From Thermanaerosceptrum fracticalcis (GTDB lineage: Bacteria; Bacillota; Peptococcia; DRI-13), in the NCBI RefSeq assembly GCF_000746025.2, contig NZ_CP045798.1, forward strand, positions 2,280,501 through 2,344,500: a stretch of 64,000 nucleotides of DNA, written 5' to 3'. Of the stretch, positions 22,991-31,439 are shown piece by piece. The notes under the pieces are model-generated. The model saw nothing but the letters and a program-made list of their open reading frames with translations. It made no database searches and was not told the DNA's origin. Position numbers and translations under genes: made by a program. Position 1 is the stretch's first letter, and each line of letters begins with the position of its first letter.

Positions 22991-24445
22991 TTACCCTGCA
23001 CCTAACAGTTGTTTCCGGTGAACCTGCCAGGAAACCAGGCTGTTCACCCCTTTCTTCTCTTTCTTCTTTAGCTGTTTTAGTATTGCTTTTTTGACAGCAG
23101 CCCACTGCTGCCAGTTGTTTATCTTACTAAAGCCTTCTTTTGCTTTGATAAACCTGTCTGCCAGTAATTTGGGAACTCTTTCATAGTCAAACCCCAGTCC
23201 CCTCCTGGCTATCACCAAGGCTGCTGCCTGGTGGTTTGATAATCCGTACTGGTGCTGGTATTTCAGAATTCCTATTACCGAGGTAAAGGCCGGCTTTGCT
23301 TTGAACACCGGCACCCCTTCCCGGAAAGCCCTCCGTTCTGCATCTGCCAAAAACTTTGACCAGACAAAACCGTGGCTCATACGGTTAAATTTGGTCGTTA
23401 CGGACTTGTCGTGTTTGAACTTTAAGTCCTCTATCACCAGGGCACTGCCTGTTTCTTTTGCCAGAGCTACTACTTTCTTTACCGTTTCTCCAATAAGGTT
23501 ATCCCTCCGGTTGCTTCTGGCATAAGTCCATTCTCCCTGTCTTAACCACTGGCTGCCCCGGTACTGCCCCAGATAGTCTGTCAGGGCCACCCCTAAGCCG
23601 TCAGGGTTGGTATCTACCCCGACAGCACCCTGGGCATGATAGGGAACCGGCATATCTTCTTCGATGGTGACATGGATATAGTACCTGCCATCCTTACGGA
23701 TTATTTCCACCTGGTAGGCGGCACCTGTTTTGAGGTAATCCAAAACCATCTGCCGGTAGTTGCGACCATTGATTTTACCTGTCTTTTGGGAAGGTTTATG
23801 GGCCAGGTAAACCGGCACTGTGATCCGGTTATATCTGACAGATTTCTCCGTCTGCACCTGTTCCGCTGCTATATCAAGATAGATTTGACCATCAACTTCG
23901 TATAATCTTGTATTTAAGTTGCCGCCCTTGGTTTTGTCTCCCCGGGACAGGTAACGGTTGTTTCTGGCTTCCTGCCACTCTGCCCGGGTGATATTGCCCT
24001 TACATCTTTCCAGAAAAAGTTTCTTGCCGCCGAAAACAACTGTCGGAAAGGTCTTGCCCTCCAGGTGTTTTTGCCAGTATGACAGCTTTCTTTGTTCTTT
24101 CTCCAGCCGTTTTTGCAGGTTGGCTTTTTGCTTGGACGATTTGGCTTTAGCTATTCGCTTTTGGGTAAACTCTACTTTGGCCCGGGCATTTTCGCAGTAT
24201 AACTTAACCAATTCATGCTGGCTTTTGATGGTGCTCTGGGCATCGTATACCGCATCGTTGGCCTGGCGGGAGTTGAGGTTAAACTTGACCTGCACGCCTT
24301 GGCGGATGTCCTGGACTCCTTTGCCTTCCAGTAATCTTTTAAAGCTCCACCTGACTGCTGCACAGTAACGGGCCATGAGGTTATCGAGGTAGGCTTGTTG
24401 GGTTTCGGTGAGTTCAAGAATTACTCCCATTACCGTCGTTTTCAC
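22991..24445 (-). CDS. tnpB: TnpB-family RNA-guided nuclease-like transposon protein
   Basis: 484 aa from the GTG at 24443-24445, which has AGGTGG upstream. Numbering here is from the upstream in-frame TTG. RuvC-I GVDTNPDG (D285) and RuvC-II LVIEDLKF (E346) are intact. The C-terminal zinc finger of typical TnpB is absent, and where DxNAA is expected the sequence is LSNHQAAALVIARRGLG, so the third acidic residue is not evident. A basic coiled stretch lies at about 95-135. In characterised relatives the protein cuts DNA guided by omega-RNA and helps the element persist. Confidence 0.88.
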   Translation of the reverse strand: MKTTVMGVILELTETQQAYLDNLMARYCAAVRWSFKRLLEGKGVQDIRQGVQVKFNLNSRQANDAVYDAQSTIKSQHELVKLYCENARAKVEFTQKRIAKAKSSKQKANLQKRLEKEQRKLSYWQKHLEGKTFPTVVFGGKKLFLERCKGNITRAEWQEARNNRYLSRGDKTKGGNLNTRLYEVDGQIYLDIAAEQVQTEKSVRYNRITVPVYLAHKPSQKTGKINGRNYRQMVLDYLKTGAAYQVEIIRKDGRYYIHVTIEEDMPVPYHAQGAVGVDTNPDGLGVALTDYLGQYRGSQWLRQGEWTYARSNRRDNLIGETVKKVVALAKETGSALVIEDLKFKHDKSVTTKFNRMSHGFVWSKFLADAERRAFREGVPVFKAKPAFTSVIGILKYQHQYGLSNHQAAALVIARRGLGFDYERVPKLLADRFIKAKEGFSKINNWQQWAAVKKAILKQLKKKEKKGVNSLVSWQVHRKQLLGAG

Positions 24446-24647
24446 CGGCAGCCACCTCGCTTTCAATGACAGTTATCTCTTCGCCAATTAATGCCATTAT
24501 CTGTGATTCTTTATAGCGTCTATGGCCGCCGGGTGTGTGTAAAGGTTTTAATTTTCCTTCTTTTTCCCAGCGACGCAACGTATGTGGCCACACGTTTAAT
24601 AGCTTTGCGACTTGGTGAGATGTTAGCAACTTTTCCATTAACACCAC
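24414..24647 (-). CDS. MerR-type helix-turn-helix protein of IS607 TnpA, lacking the recombinase domain
   Basis: 77 aa. LTSHQVAKLLNVWPHTLRRW and GGHRRYKESQI are the MerR-like DNA-binding head of IS607 TnpA. TnpA normally continues with about 130 residues of serine recombinase, which are missing: the protein ends in a short acidic, Gly/Asn-rich tail that overlaps the tnpB start. It could still bind element ends or regulate tnpB. Confidence 0.85.
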   Translation of the reverse strand: MVLMEKLLTSHQVAKLLNVWPHTLRRWEKEGKLKPLHTPGGHRRYKESQIMALIGEEITVIESEVAAGENDGNGSNS

Positions 24648-24746
24648 CTTTTATCAATACTATAAGTAGAACATATGTTTGATGTCAATGGTTTGTTGCT
24701 TTTTGTTTATTTTTATTTAATTAATCTGTAGCTGCTTCAAACCTCC

Positions 24747-25718
24747 TTATATGTCAATGGTGATGATTTTCTTAATGATTAAGAGCCCCATCAATTCGCT
24801 TATTACCCCTCCTGCCAGCATCACCAGACCAGCAGTAGACTGGAACAAGGGTTTGAGATAAGTAGGATTAATTAAGAAAAGAATGACAATCAAAAAGGGA
24901 GGAATGAGGCCGATGATGATTCCTGAGATTTTACCCTGGGCCGTTAGTGTCTTTATTTCACCCTGTATTCTTACTCTTTCGCGAATGGTAAAAGAGATAT
25001 TATCAAGAACCTCTGCCAGGTTTCCCCCTACCTGCCTTTGGATAAGCACAGCCGTCACTACCAGGTCCAGGTCGGAACTGGCCACTCTTTTGGTAAGATT
25101 GTGCAGGGCCTGTTCCATAGGAGCCCCCAGGTTCATCTCCCGGAAAGTACGGGCAAATTCTTTGGCGATGGGGTTCGGCATCTCCCGGCTCACCAGCTCC
25201 AGGGTCTGCATAAAACTAAACCCCGCCCGCAGAGCGTTGGACATGATGGCAAGGGAGTCACCGATCTGCTGGTCGAATTTCTTTAAGCGTTTCTGCTGGG
25301 CTGTACTAATCATTAAAGGAGGCAAGATAATGCCTGCCATGTATAGTAAGAGGCTCAATGCCACCTTACGGCTAAGTATGTAAATTAAGGTCCCCGGCGC
25401 CAGGGCCGTAAACATCCAGGTTATCAAAAATTCTTCGCCGCGGAGAGGGATATCGGCTTTAATTAAGTGATACTCCAGCTGTTTGGTCATTCCCCGCCGG
25501 ACAAAGATTTGGCCAGCCCTACCTAAGAGAGTCTTTAAGCTAAAACTACGTTCTTTACCTTCCTCTTCTGTTCGAGCCTTACGGGAAGTATCCGTAAACT
25601 TTTCCAGCCGTACACTTATGTTTCGTTTTCCCCTGGTGACCCGGTAATAGAACCAGAGTAAAGCTAAAAAGATGGAAACAAATGAAGTTATGCTGATTAT
25701 GATAAGTCTCATCTTCAA
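24747..25718 (-). CDS. tadB: Tad pilus membrane platform protein TadB
   Basis: 323 aa membrane protein, T2SF type, partner of TadC. Hydrophobic segments at the N-terminus (IIISITSFVSIFLALLWFYY), near residues 105-145 and at the C-terminus. The T2SF core contains DSLAIMSNALRAGFSFMQTL and LDNISFTIRERVRIQGEIKT. It follows cpaF. The stop codon is directly followed by GGAGG, presumably the original ribosome binding site of tadC before insertion of the mobile element. Confidence 0.94.
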   Translation of the reverse strand: MKMRLIIISITSFVSIFLALLWFYYRVTRGKRNISVRLEKFTDTSRKARTEEEGKERSFSLKTLLGRAGQIFVRRGMTKQLEYHLIKADIPLRGEEFLITWMFTALAPGTLIYILSRKVALSLLLYMAGIILPPLMISTAQQKRLKKFDQQIGDSLAIMSNALRAGFSFMQTLELVSREMPNPIAKEFARTFREMNLGAPMEQALHNLTKRVASSDLDLVVTAVLIQRQVGGNLAEVLDNISFTIRERVRIQGEIKTLTAQGKISGIIIGLIPPFLIVILFLINPTYLKPLFQSTAGLVMLAGGVISELMGLLIIKKIITIDI

Positions 25719-25740
25719 TGCTCCTACTTAGGGTGATTTG

Positions 25741-27108
25741 CTACAAAAATAAATCCTCGGGTACACTGACTCCCGCCACCAGGAGCTTGTCCATAAACTT
25801 AGGCCTTACCCCTGTGGCCACGAAGCGCCCCTTCAACCTTCCCCTGTCATCATAACCTTCATTCTCATAACGGAAGATATCCTGGAGGGTTATCACATCT
25901 CCCTCCATGCCCACTACCTCGGTAATATGGGTAATCTTACGGCTGCCGTCCCGCAGGCGGGCTTGCTGAACAATGAGATCAATGGCAGAGGCCATCTGTT
26001 CCCGGATAGCCCGCATGGGTAATTCCATGCCGGCCATTAAGACCATGGTTTCCAAACGGGATAGAATGTCCCGGGGTGAATTGGCATGGCCGGTAGTCAG
26101 TGATCCATCATGACCCGTATTCATGGCCTGCAGCATGTCTAAAGCCTCGCCCGAGCGAACCTCACCAATGACAATACGATCAGGGCGCATCCGTAAAGAG
26201 TTGCGGACCAGATCACGGATGGTCACGGCCCCCTTCCCCTCAATATTAGGGGGACGGCTCTCCAGGGTAATTACATGTTCCTGCCGCAACTGTAATTCAG
26301 CCGCATCCTCAATGGTTACAATCCGCTCATTTTCGGGAATAAAGGAAGATAAGACATTTAAGGTACTGGTTTTCCCGCTGCCGGTTCCCCCGGAAATAAC
26401 AATGTTTAAGCGCGCTTTTACACAGGCCTCCAGAAAAGTAGCCATTTTAGGGGTTAAAGTACCAAAACGAATTAAATCATGAATGGTTAAAGGATCACGG
26501 GAAAACTTTCTAATGGTGATGGTAGGACCGGTGATGGCCAGGGGAGGGATGATGGCATTGACCCGGGAACCATCAGGCAGGCGGGCATCCACCATAGGCA
26601 TCGACTCATCAATCCGGCGCCCCAGAGGGGAAACTATTTTATCAATAATGTGCAGCACATGCTCATTATTGCGGAAGGTAAAGGGCACCTTTTCCAGCTT
26701 TCCTTTGCGTTCCACAAAAATCTGGTTGGGACCGTTCACCATGATTTCAGAGATTTCAGGGTCTTTGATTAACTGTTCAATAGGTCCTAACCCAATTACT
26801 TCATCCAGTATCTCTGTAATAATTTTTTGCCGCTCCATCCTGGTAAGATGAGAAGCATCCCGGTCCACAATAACATTAACCATTTCCTCTACCTTTAGAC
26901 TCAGTTCCTCCGGGGACAGAAAATGGGCTGCCTGGTCTTTTTGTTCCAGGAGTTCCGTATCCATCAACTCGATAACTTCTTTATGGACTTTTACTTTTAA
27001 GTCCCGGTAAGGATCAGCCGTCTTAAGGGCCTGGAATTTGTTCTCAACTGCTCCGGACCCTATTTTCGTACCTTTTTCTTTTTCCAGGCGCTGCAGCAGC
27101 GACATCAT
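25741..27108 (-). CDS. cpaF: Tad pilus secretion ATPase CpaF/TadA
   Basis: Hexameric ATPase that drives pilin assembly; 455 aa. Walker A is GGTGSGKTSTLN. The Asp and His boxes (ERIVTIEDAAELQL; TGHDGSLTTGHANS) and the family's LRMRPDRIVIGEVRSGEALD are intact. The N-terminal domain includes the LGPIEQLIKDPEISEIMVNG segment. It lies between cpaE and tadB. All catalytic elements appear present. Confidence 0.97.
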   Translation of the reverse strand: MMSLLQRLEKEKGTKIGSGAVENKFQALKTADPYRDLKVKVHKEVIELMDTELLEQKDQAAHFLSPEELSLKVEEMVNVIVDRDASHLTRMERQKIITEILDEVIGLGPIEQLIKDPEISEIMVNGPNQIFVERKGKLEKVPFTFRNNEHVLHIIDKIVSPLGRRIDESMPMVDARLPDGSRVNAIIPPLAITGPTITIRKFSRDPLTIHDLIRFGTLTPKMATFLEACVKARLNIVISGGTGSGKTSTLNVLSSFIPENERIVTIEDAAELQLRQEHVITLESRPPNIEGKGAVTIRDLVRNSLRMRPDRIVIGEVRSGEALDMLQAMNTGHDGSLTTGHANSPRDILSRLETMVLMAGMELPMRAIREQMASAIDLIVQQARLRDGSRKITHITEVVGMEGDVITLQDIFRYENEGYDDRGRLKGRFVATGVRPKFMDKLLVAGVSVPEDLFL

Positions 27109-27119
27109 TCATCCCCCCG

Positions 27120-28322
27120 CTACTTAAAGAGTCTCACTAAAAAACTGCCTCGCCGCTGTTCCTTTAAATCTTCCTGGTAGCCCTTATCTTTAATGACCAG
27201 GTCAGCGATATTACGAATAGCCTGGCTCACCCTGGCGTTGGGGTCGGAGAGGACAAAAGGTATTCCCTTGTTGAGGGCAGAAACGCACAATTTACCGTCA
27301 CTGGGGATTTGGGCGGCAATCAGGAAGTCCAAAGTCTCTTCGGCGTTACTGATTTTTATACCCATGTCTTCGGAAGCCCTGTTGAGAATTAATTTGGTCT
27401 TGCCGCGGTGATGCAAGGAATCGAGAAGTTCCAGACTTAATTTGACATTTTTAATCGTGGCCAAGTCTAAAGACAAAGCCAAGAAGACCTGGGTAGAAAG
27501 GTCCAGCGCAACAAGATTGGTTTCATTAAACAAGGGCGGTGTATCAATCACAACATAATCATAGTGCTGTTTCAAAATGCTAATCACTTTTTCCATCTGG
27601 ACCGGTGCGATTAACTCCGCATATTCAGGCCTCCCCGGGGCAGGCAGAATTTTAATCCCCGATAAATGGGGAATCATATAGGACTCCACCAATTCAATAT
27701 CCAGGTTATTTCCTTCCTGGGCCAGTTCCGCCATGGTCCTTTTGGGCAGGAGATTGAGAAAAACGGAAACATCCCCAAACTGCAGGTCTAAATCTACAAT
27801 CACCACTTTTTTCTTGGTATTAGCCAGGAGAACAGCCAGGTTCACGGCAATGGTGGTTTTACCCACCCCGCCCTTGGTGCCGAAGATGGTAACCACCTGG
27901 GGCTTTACTTTACTGAGTTTATTTTCCTTCCCTGGAGCAACCCTCTTAGTCTCTAATTGATAAGCCCGCTTAATAGTATCCATGAGTTCATCGCCGCTAA
28001 AGGGCTTGACCAGGTAATCACGGGCTCCGGCCATCATAGCCTTTCTCAGGTATTCCGGTTCCCCCTGGACGCTTAAGAATATTACCGCACAGCCCGGGTA
28101 TTCCAGGGAAATTCGTTCTGTGGCCGCAATACCGTCCAGTTTGGGCATGTTCACATCCATTAACACTACATCAGGATTTAAAGCCTGCACTTTCTGTAAA
28201 GCCTCTAAGCCATCCCGGGCCTCGCCTATAACGGCAACTTCCCTGTCAAAAGAGAGGATACGGCGTACGTTATCTCTGGTTTCATCAGTATCATCCACAA
28301 GCAGGACACGAATCGGTTCCAT
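27120..28322 (-). CDS. cpaE: CpaE-like Tad pilus protein: receiver domain plus ParA/MinD-type ATPase
   Basis: 400 aa. Residues 1-122 form a complete CheY-like receiver: D10/D11, phospho-acceptor D56 (VVLMDVNMP) and K106 (YLVKPF). After a linker, an ATPase of the MinD/CpaE type has a deviant Walker A, GTKGGVGKTT (K155), and DTPP. CpaE places the Tad machinery at a cell site. Most CpaE proteins have a degenerate receiver; this one looks phosphorylatable. A DegS-like kinase gene lies a few kb upstream. Confidence 0.93.
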   Translation of the reverse strand: MEPIRVLLVDDTDETRDNVRRILSFDREVAVIGEARDGLEALQKVQALNPDVVLMDVNMPKLDGIAATERISLEYPGCAVIFLSVQGEPEYLRKAMMAGARDYLVKPFSGDELMDTIKRAYQLETKRVAPGKENKLSKVKPQVVTIFGTKGGVGKTTIAVNLAVLLANTKKKVVIVDLDLQFGDVSVFLNLLPKRTMAELAQEGNNLDIELVESYMIPHLSGIKILPAPGRPEYAELIAPVQMEKVISILKQHYDYVVIDTPPLFNETNLVALDLSTQVFLALSLDLATIKNVKLSLELLDSLHHRGKTKLILNRASEDMGIKISNAEETLDFLIAAQIPSDGKLCVSALNKGIPFVLSDPNARVSQAIRNIADLVIKDKGYQEDLKEQRRGSFLVRLFK

Positions 28323-28334
28323 AATCTCACTTCC

Positions 28335-29048
28335 TTACTGCAGGAAATTAGCGGCTCTATACGGCGTAGTATTCACCACACCCGTATCTACCGGCGAACG
28401 AAGCATGAGCCGGATAGTACCCTTTTGGCTGGCCAGGACCAGAGGACGGGATTGTTCCACCGTTACGGCGACGGTAACCGTCTTGTTCTCCACTGTAGAC
28501 TTACCGTCGCCTTTATCATCTAAGGTCCTGCCCACAGCCAAAACCTGGAGGTCCTGGAGTACCACCAGGGAATGAGGGGTTTCTTTTAAACCCGAAGGGT
28601 CGGGTATATTAACAGTAGCCACCACGTCAACATGGTCACCCGGCTTAATCAGTCCCGCAATCCCACTTACTTCATCGACAGCCAGAGTTAACGCCCTCTT
28701 GCCAACGGGTACTATATAAGCCAAGCCGTTCTTCATATCACTCTGTTTGGCAATCTTCTTTTTCAAAACCTGTTCACCCTGGGTAAGGGGTGCAAGGGTG
28801 ATACTACCTGTCACCTCTTCCTTTTTCCGGGCAGCCTGGGGGTGAATATAGTCAACAGGCATTTTTTTTATCTCCAGCATTTCAGCGGTGAGAAGGGTTT
28901 TCCCCGTGACATCCCCGGCCGCTACTACCACCTCACCGTACTGCATATTTGTCATACTTTGTTCCACTTTAGTCAGGTAATCATAAATAAGATAACTGGT
29001 GAGCAGACCAAAAACTATAGAAAGTATAATGATCACCTTGTTTTTCAA
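28335..29048 (-). CDS. cpaB: Flp pilus assembly protein CpaB/RcpC
   Basis: 237 aa with an N-terminal membrane anchor (IIILSIVFGLLTSYLIYDYL) and the SAF domain (about residues 40-105; VVVAAGDVTGKTLLTAEMLE). The RcpC core GKRALTLAVDEVSGIAGLIK with PGDHVDVVATV is clear. TTG start with GGAGGG upstream. It acts outside the membrane in pilus biogenesis; in Gram-negatives it works with the secretin, which is absent here as expected for a Gram-positive. Confidence 0.92.
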   Translation of the reverse strand: MKNKVIIILSIVFGLLTSYLIYDYLTKVEQSMTNMQYGEVVVAAGDVTGKTLLTAEMLEIKKMPVDYIHPQAARKKEEVTGSITLAPLTQGEQVLKKKIAKQSDMKNGLAYIVPVGKRALTLAVDEVSGIAGLIKPGDHVDVVATVNIPDPSGLKETPHSLVVLQDLQVLAVGRTLDDKGDGKSTVENKTVTVAVTVEQSRPLVLASQKGTIRLMLRSPVDTGVVNTTPYRAANFLQ

Positions 29049-29088
29049 GGATTGTTCCCTCCGCCCCTACAAGTATTGTTAGAGTATT

Positions 29089-30033
29089 TTATTGAATAAG
29101 CCTTGGTGCATAAATCCCGTTATCCGGCCCTGTAGGAGAACTGGCACCGGAAATGGTATGATAAAGAAACTGTCCCGTAATATAGTTTTCATTCCCCATC
29201 CCGGCCACTGCCTCCACTAAAAAGGCGGCAAAGCCCATGACCTGGACTTGTTTGCTGTTATAAGGTTTGATCATGGGAACCAAAAGAATCTTTGGACAAT
29301 CTTTTTCGTAATGGTCGGGTGTACAGGCAGGAGTATGCTTACATCGATCAATTCTGTACTGCACCCCGGATTGGGTTTTTCCTGAAATATTACCGGTTTG
29401 GATGTTCAGCAAGTCTCCTACTTTTACTTCCTGGTCAAAACCATACATTAAATCCTCCTCGTAGAGTTTAGCCCCAGGACCTTGTAAGGCCAGGATCCCA
29501 AGCCATCCCGAATGGTATTCCCCACCAGGTTCAGACCCTGCGGCATACTTTAAGATATACGTCTCACCGAAAATCAGGACCTGCTCCTCTATACCCAGGG
29601 GTACTATTCCCTTAACCCCCGTCAAAGGCTCTAGTTTAACCCGGGCCTGGGCTTGAGCTAAAGTACTGTTATGCCCCATAACCCGGGCAAAAAGCAAGTT
29701 AGTAGTGCGCTGGGCTGTCACTTTGATCTCCCGTCTGTCTTCCGTAACCTCCACCACAATATCCGGTACATTGTTTTTAACCCCGTATTCCTCCGCTAAC
29801 AGTTCAGCCCGTGTTTTATCGTCCGGTAAAGCCTGCACCCCGGCCAGGGCGGCCGCATCAGCGGCATTGGCTACCTGAATCCTGTTAAGAAAAATGATGC
29901 CTACATCGGTGACAAGGGCCACGGAAGATAAGAGGACTGTTAAAGCTAAAGCTATAAGGACAAGTGCCGAACCCCTTTCCTCCCCTATCATCTTTCTAAA
30001 TAGTTGGGATAACCTCAAGGCATTTCTTTTCAT
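29089..30033 (-). CDS. TadG-like pilus-associated protein
   Basis: 314 aa. The N-terminal TadE/G-like segment GEERGSALVLIALALTVLLS with VALVTDVG is a pseudopilin-like or single membrane anchor. The remainder is extracytoplasmic, with ADAAALAGVQAL typical of the TadG family and four cysteines near residues 230-250 that could bind metal or form disulfides. It follows tadE and precedes cpaB. The exact function of this family in pilus assembly is open. Confidence 0.85.
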   Translation of the reverse strand: MKRNALRLSQLFRKMIGEERGSALVLIALALTVLLSSVALVTDVGIIFLNRIQVANAADAAALAGVQALPDDKTRAELLAEEYGVKNNVPDIVVEVTEDRREIKVTAQRTTNLLFARVMGHNSTLAQAQARVKLEPLTGVKGIVPLGIEEQVLIFGETYILKYAAGSEPGGEYHSGWLGILALQGPGAKLYEEDLMYGFDQEVKVGDLLNIQTGNISGKTQSGVQYRIDRCKHTPACTPDHYEKDCPKILLVPMIKPYNSKQVQVMGFAAFLVEAVAGMGNENYITGQFLYHTISGASSPTGPDNGIYAPRLIQ

Positions 30034-30043
30034 GGTGACCCTC

Positions 30044-30439
30044 CTACTCTACCCGCATGACGCTAATACCTTCTACAGTTACGGTCTCGCCAGTGAAGAC
30101 TGAGATGAAAGGCGCAAAGACTACCACCGGATAACGGACCCTTACCCTTACCTCCCCGCCCCTCTTCCGGTCGGTTTCTGTGGGTGTAACGGTAACTGAG
30201 AGCTGGGAAGTGTCAAGAGTAACAGCCGTATTCTGGACCCGTGTGACAATGGCACTATCGAGAGCCCCTACAGCGCCCAAACGGGCTCCCTCCCTGGCCC
30301 CGTGGTTTACCACCAGACCAGCGCTAAAGATGCGGCCGAATTCGATAATGCCAAACACTAAGAGCAATAAAAGCGGGAGAATAAGAGCCATCTCTACAAG
30401 AGCCTGGCCTTTTTCTTTCTGTGCAATCTTTTTCCACAT
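30044..30439 (-). CDS. tadE: TadE-family minor pseudopilin
   Basis: 131 aa. EKGQALVEMALILPLLLLLV is the TadE-like signature: a prepilin-type KGQALVE site followed by a hydrophobic helix. Processing by the prepilin peptidase encoded directly upstream is likely. NHGAREGARLGAVGA follows, the usual motif after the helix. A short beta-rich C-terminal domain ends the protein. Confidence 0.92.
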   Translation of the reverse strand: MWKKIAQKEKGQALVEMALILPLLLLLVFGIIEFGRIFSAGLVVNHGAREGARLGAVGALDSAIVTRVQNTAVTLDTSQLSVTVTPTETDRKRGGEVRVRVRYPVVVFAPFISVFTGETVTVEGISVMRVE

Positions 30440-30440
30440 T

Positions 30441-30959
30441 TTAAATCACCCAGTAAGTCGTAATCGTACCTAAAACAATGGCAACCCCATAGGGGAAAAT
30501 GATACTGTTTCCGTCGTCTTCCTCAAGGCGTGGCAAATTCCAGACGGTCAAACGGGAATAAACCAATACTTTGAACCCCATCCCTATACGTCTGAGGGTT
30601 TGAGCCAATCGCCCCCTGTAGAGAAGTATGAATACTGAAAGCAAGCCCCCTGCCAGAACTGTCATGAGAAAACTACTAAATACAAAATAGGGTCCTTTCA
30701 GCGCTCCTATGACACCTAGGAGTTTTACATCCCCCGCACCGATTCCCCCTGCAAGAAAAGGAAGAATAAAGAGAGCTATACCTAATCCTAAACCCTGAAG
30801 CCAGGTGAAACCTCCCTGCAATCCTTCCTGCCAGAGGTGTAAAACAAGGGATAAAACTGCAACAGGCAGCAGCACCATATTGGGTATCCTGTGATACCTT
30901 AAATCCGTATAAGCACAGATAATTAATACCAGGAAAAGAAGAGTATCAAGCCAAATCAC
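30441..30959 (-). CDS. tadV: Prepilin peptidase (TadV/CpaA type)
   Basis: A4-type aspartic membrane protease that removes the leader of Flp pilin. The GTG at 30957-30959 follows GGGAGG with a 7-nt spacer; 172 aa. The two catalytic aspartates are visible: D in CAYTDLRYHRIPN and in GGIGAGDVKLLGVIG. It has multiple membrane helices. It follows the pilin gene after a hairpin and is 1 bp from tadE. Confidence 0.93.
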   Translation of the reverse strand: MIWLDTLLFLVLIICAYTDLRYHRIPNMVLLPVAVLSLVLHLWQEGLQGGFTWLQGLGLGIALFILPFLAGGIGAGDVKLLGVIGALKGPYFVFSSFLMTVLAGGLLSVFILLYRGRLAQTLRRIGMGFKVLVYSRLTVWNLPRLEEDDGNSIIFPYGVAIVLGTITTYWVI

Positions 30960-30998
30960 AGGAAAGCCTCCCTTTTCTACGGTCTCCCGGGACAAAGG

Positions 30999-31028
30999 GG
31001 CCCTACCTAAGGGGACTTAAGTAGGGCC
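30999..31028 (-). terminator. Hairpin after the Flp pilin gene (attenuator)
   Basis: Stem GGCCCTAC / GTAGGGCC extended by TAAG / CTTA with a 4-nt loop, between the pilin and prepilin peptidase genes. On the minus strand CCCTTTGTC follows, a poor T-run. Partial termination would give more pilin than assembly proteins. Confidence 0.65.
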
Positions 31029-31054
31029 GTCGGGGTTATAACACCAAATAGAAA

Positions 31055-31255
31055 TTAGGGACTTGTCCCGCCGCCGGTAGAAGTTCCCAATTTACTGTTT
31101 ACATCTTTAAACAGGGTATCTAATCCACCACCTAGCATTGATAGCCCCGCAACTACTACCAAAGCAACTAAAGCGAGGATTAACCCGTATTCGGCCATAC
31201 CTTGACCTTTTTCTTCCACAAGAAGGCGCTTTACCATTGCTAACATAAGAAACAC
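31055..31255 (-). CDS. flp: Flp-type major pilin
   Basis: 66 aa pilin precursor. EEKGQGMAEYGLILALVALV contains the Flp cleavage site (KGQG before MAEYG, with the conserved glutamate and tyrosine) and the start of the hydrophobic helix. The mature pilin would be about 45 aa, ending in a Gly/Ser/Thr-rich tail. It is the first gene of the Tad operon with a promoter at 31289-31317. Confidence 0.95.
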   Translation of the reverse strand: MFLMLAMVKRLLVEEKGQGMAEYGLILALVALVVVAGLSMLGGGLDTLFKDVNSKLGTSTGGGTSP

Positions 31256-31288
31256 TCCTTTCTTAATTTCTTGGTTATTTAATGGGGA

Positions 31289-31317
31289 TATATCACCATC
31301 TTGTCTTTATTGTACAA
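31289..31317 (-). promoter_or_regulatory. Candidate promoter of the Tad/Flp operon
   Basis: TTGTAC (31312-31317), 17-bp spacer, GATATA (31289-31294) on the minus strand. Both hexamers are off consensus, so activation by a regulator is possible. Confidence 0.45.
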
Positions 31318-31406
31318 GCTGGCTTGTCTCCTGCCATCCGGCCATAAGCTCATTTTTTTCAGAATTTTCTCCTATCTCTAAGCCGTATTATGTCCTAAAT
31401 TGTATA

Positions 31407-31435
31407 CAGGGCTCAAGTCTGAGACTTGAGCCCTG
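31407..31435 (-). terminator. Hairpin after the glycosyltransferase-like gene
   Basis: Perfect 13-bp stem (CAGGGCTCAAGTC and complement) with a TGA loop, 5 bp after the stop codon. The following DNA is AT-rich but lacks a clear T-run. Confidence 0.65.
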
Positions 31436-31439
31436 TCAC

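Larger units (their letters stand above)
22706..24741 (-). mobile_element. IS607-like element (HTH gene plus tnpB) inserted in the Tad operon
   Basis: About 2 kb containing a MerR-type HTH gene, tnpB and a structured 3' region. It splits tadB from tadC. The ends are inferred: a GG dinucleotide insertion, usual for IS607, would leave TAAGGAGG before it and GACTTTATG after it, restoring a normal tadB-tadC junction when removed. A 10-bp inverted repeat (GAAAGCTAAA and complement, 22716-22768) lies near the right end. The serine recombinase domain is missing, so the copy is not autonomous. Confidence 0.6.
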
